64,000 bases of DNA from assembly GCA_030407315.1 (NCBI GenBank), contig JALQPE010001714.1, positions 1 to 64,000 on the forward strand, read 5' to 3'. Within the stretch, counting starts at the first letter, position 1. The number at the start of each line of letters is the position of its first letter. The notes beneath the pieces are model-generated. The model did no database searches. It was not told the DNA's origin and worked only from the letters and a program-made list of their open reading frames with translations. This DNA comes from Asparagopsis taxiformis (taxonomy: Eukaryota; Rhodophyta; Florideophyceae; Bonnemaisoniales; Bonnemaisoniaceae). Positions 63,386 to 64,000 of the stretch are shown here, piece after piece. The translations under genes were made by a program, and so were the position numbers.

Positions 63386-64000
63386 TTGCAGAACGGGATA
63401 GGGATGTGGGTGGCCCTATTTTATGAATACATGAGTACCAATATTCAGGGTTGACAAAGCGGAAAGGCATAGGCTCATACATGTTTGAGATTGCATAGTA
63501 GAGAAAATATTTTCATCGAAATTTACATGGAGCTGATGGAGGTTTTAAGGATGAGGTATGAGAGGAAGAAAATTCTTCTGTGGTATGAGGATGTGTTCTG
63601 TGGGGGGATGGAATCTTGGGATGGTACAGGGGGAGGTGGAAATGTACGGAGTGCGGGTTTAGAATGGATTGTGATTCGGAGAGGAGTGCCGACAAGCATA
63701 TTATGGGGATTGGGGAGACGCTGCGGGGTGTTGGGGTAGTGAGGGCGGAGGAGGTGTTTAGGTGGGACCGTAGGAGGGTGCGGTTGAAGGCGCCGAGAGG
63801 AGGGGTTTTTAGGAAAGTGAGGAGAAAGAAGGGGAGGGGGTGGCGTCTGTTCTGGCTGTGGTGAGTGGGGATGTGATGGAGAAGAAGGGGGTTATTGTAT
63901 TTGGGGAGGGAGGGGAGTGGGAGGAAGGGTGCGAAGTGGGGGGTTGATATGTGTTTCAGAGCGGGGAGGTTTCTGGGGATACGGCGGGGGAGCCACCCCG
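63386..64000. other. G-rich region at the window end, no assigned gene
   Basis: The plus strand becomes strongly purine- and G-rich. Two overlapping frames of about 80 codons exist (63485-63739 and 63616-63864); the second contains WKCTECGF followed by DKH, a weak zinc-finger resemblance. I do not consider either a supported gene. The outer right terminus of element B, expected here by analogy with element A, is not found. Confidence 0.45.

Noticed and set aside
63485..63864. Possible zinc-finger gene at the window end
   Set aside because: Only one weak C-x2-C pair followed by a His, in a purine-rich low-complexity region, with no supporting homology or context.

Overview
The window is eukaryotic and most probably comes from the nuclear genome of a red alga (florideophyte, Chondrus-like). 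This is an inference from long intronless genes, a plant-type phosphofructokinase, a eukaryotic single-chain acetyl-CoA carboxylase fragment, an SHPRH-type helicase fragment and very heavy nested transposon content. No ribosomal RNA, convincing tRNA or CRISPR array is visible. Host-type genes are present only as broken copies; nearly everything else is mobile DNA.

Layout. 1-5444: a decayed Ty1/copia retrotransposon (partial 5' LTR, gag, protease-integrase-RT-RNase H, 625-bp 3' LTR). 5493-8651 (-): a phosphofructokinase pseudogene split by about 1.58 kb of acetyl-CoA carboxylase central region. 8784-9591 (-): C-terminal fragment of an SHPRH/RAD5-like helicase. 9600-14900: anonymous DNA with large palindromes and arrays of an exact 118-bp palindromic satellite. 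15151-16674 (-): an unrecognised 507-aa protein. 17346-23645: 3' half of a Ty3/gypsy chromovirus-type retrotransposon (integrase C-terminus plus chromodomain, a large antisense ORF, polypurine tract, 681-bp LTR). 23909-36476: a 12.6-kb non-autonomous transposon (element A) with multi-kilobase inverted termini. 36481-38559: second copy of the gypsy antisense ORF and LTR. 38922-40865: integrase plus chromodomain of another, GC-rich gypsy family. 41690 to about 63390: a giant DNA transposon (element B) with the same left terminus as element A.

Element B is the main discovery. It encodes, intronless, a KDZ/Plavaka-type transposase with an N-terminal zinc finger (44399-47437), a convergent coiled-coil accessory protein (49799-47515), a beta-class amino-DNA-methyltransferase fused to a SET lysine-methyltransferase domain (52195-55392), and a ParB-like domain fused to a 2-oxoglutarate/Fe(II) dioxygenase (57056-60988). 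The last two genes are separated and flanked by palindrome-rich repeats in units of about 390 and 500 bp. The element therefore appears to carry its own chromatin and DNA-modification module: DNA methylation, protein methylation and a possible base-oxidising or hydroxylating enzyme. KDZ elements with TET/JBP oxygenases are known from fungi and green algae; a methyltransferase-SET fusion plus a ParB-dioxygenase on such an element is a different combination that I do not recognise.

The long termini of elements A and B also hold an outward-facing, intron-rich gene-like structure. A conserved first exon is followed by a tandem series of 27-nt and 12-nt candidate microexons, each bounded by GTAAGT-type donors and TGTGTAG-type acceptors, with one reading frame kept open in every 27-nt exon variant read. 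The first exon is uninterrupted in element B and carries two stop codons in both arms of element A, which fits B being the active-type copy and A its non-autonomous derivative.
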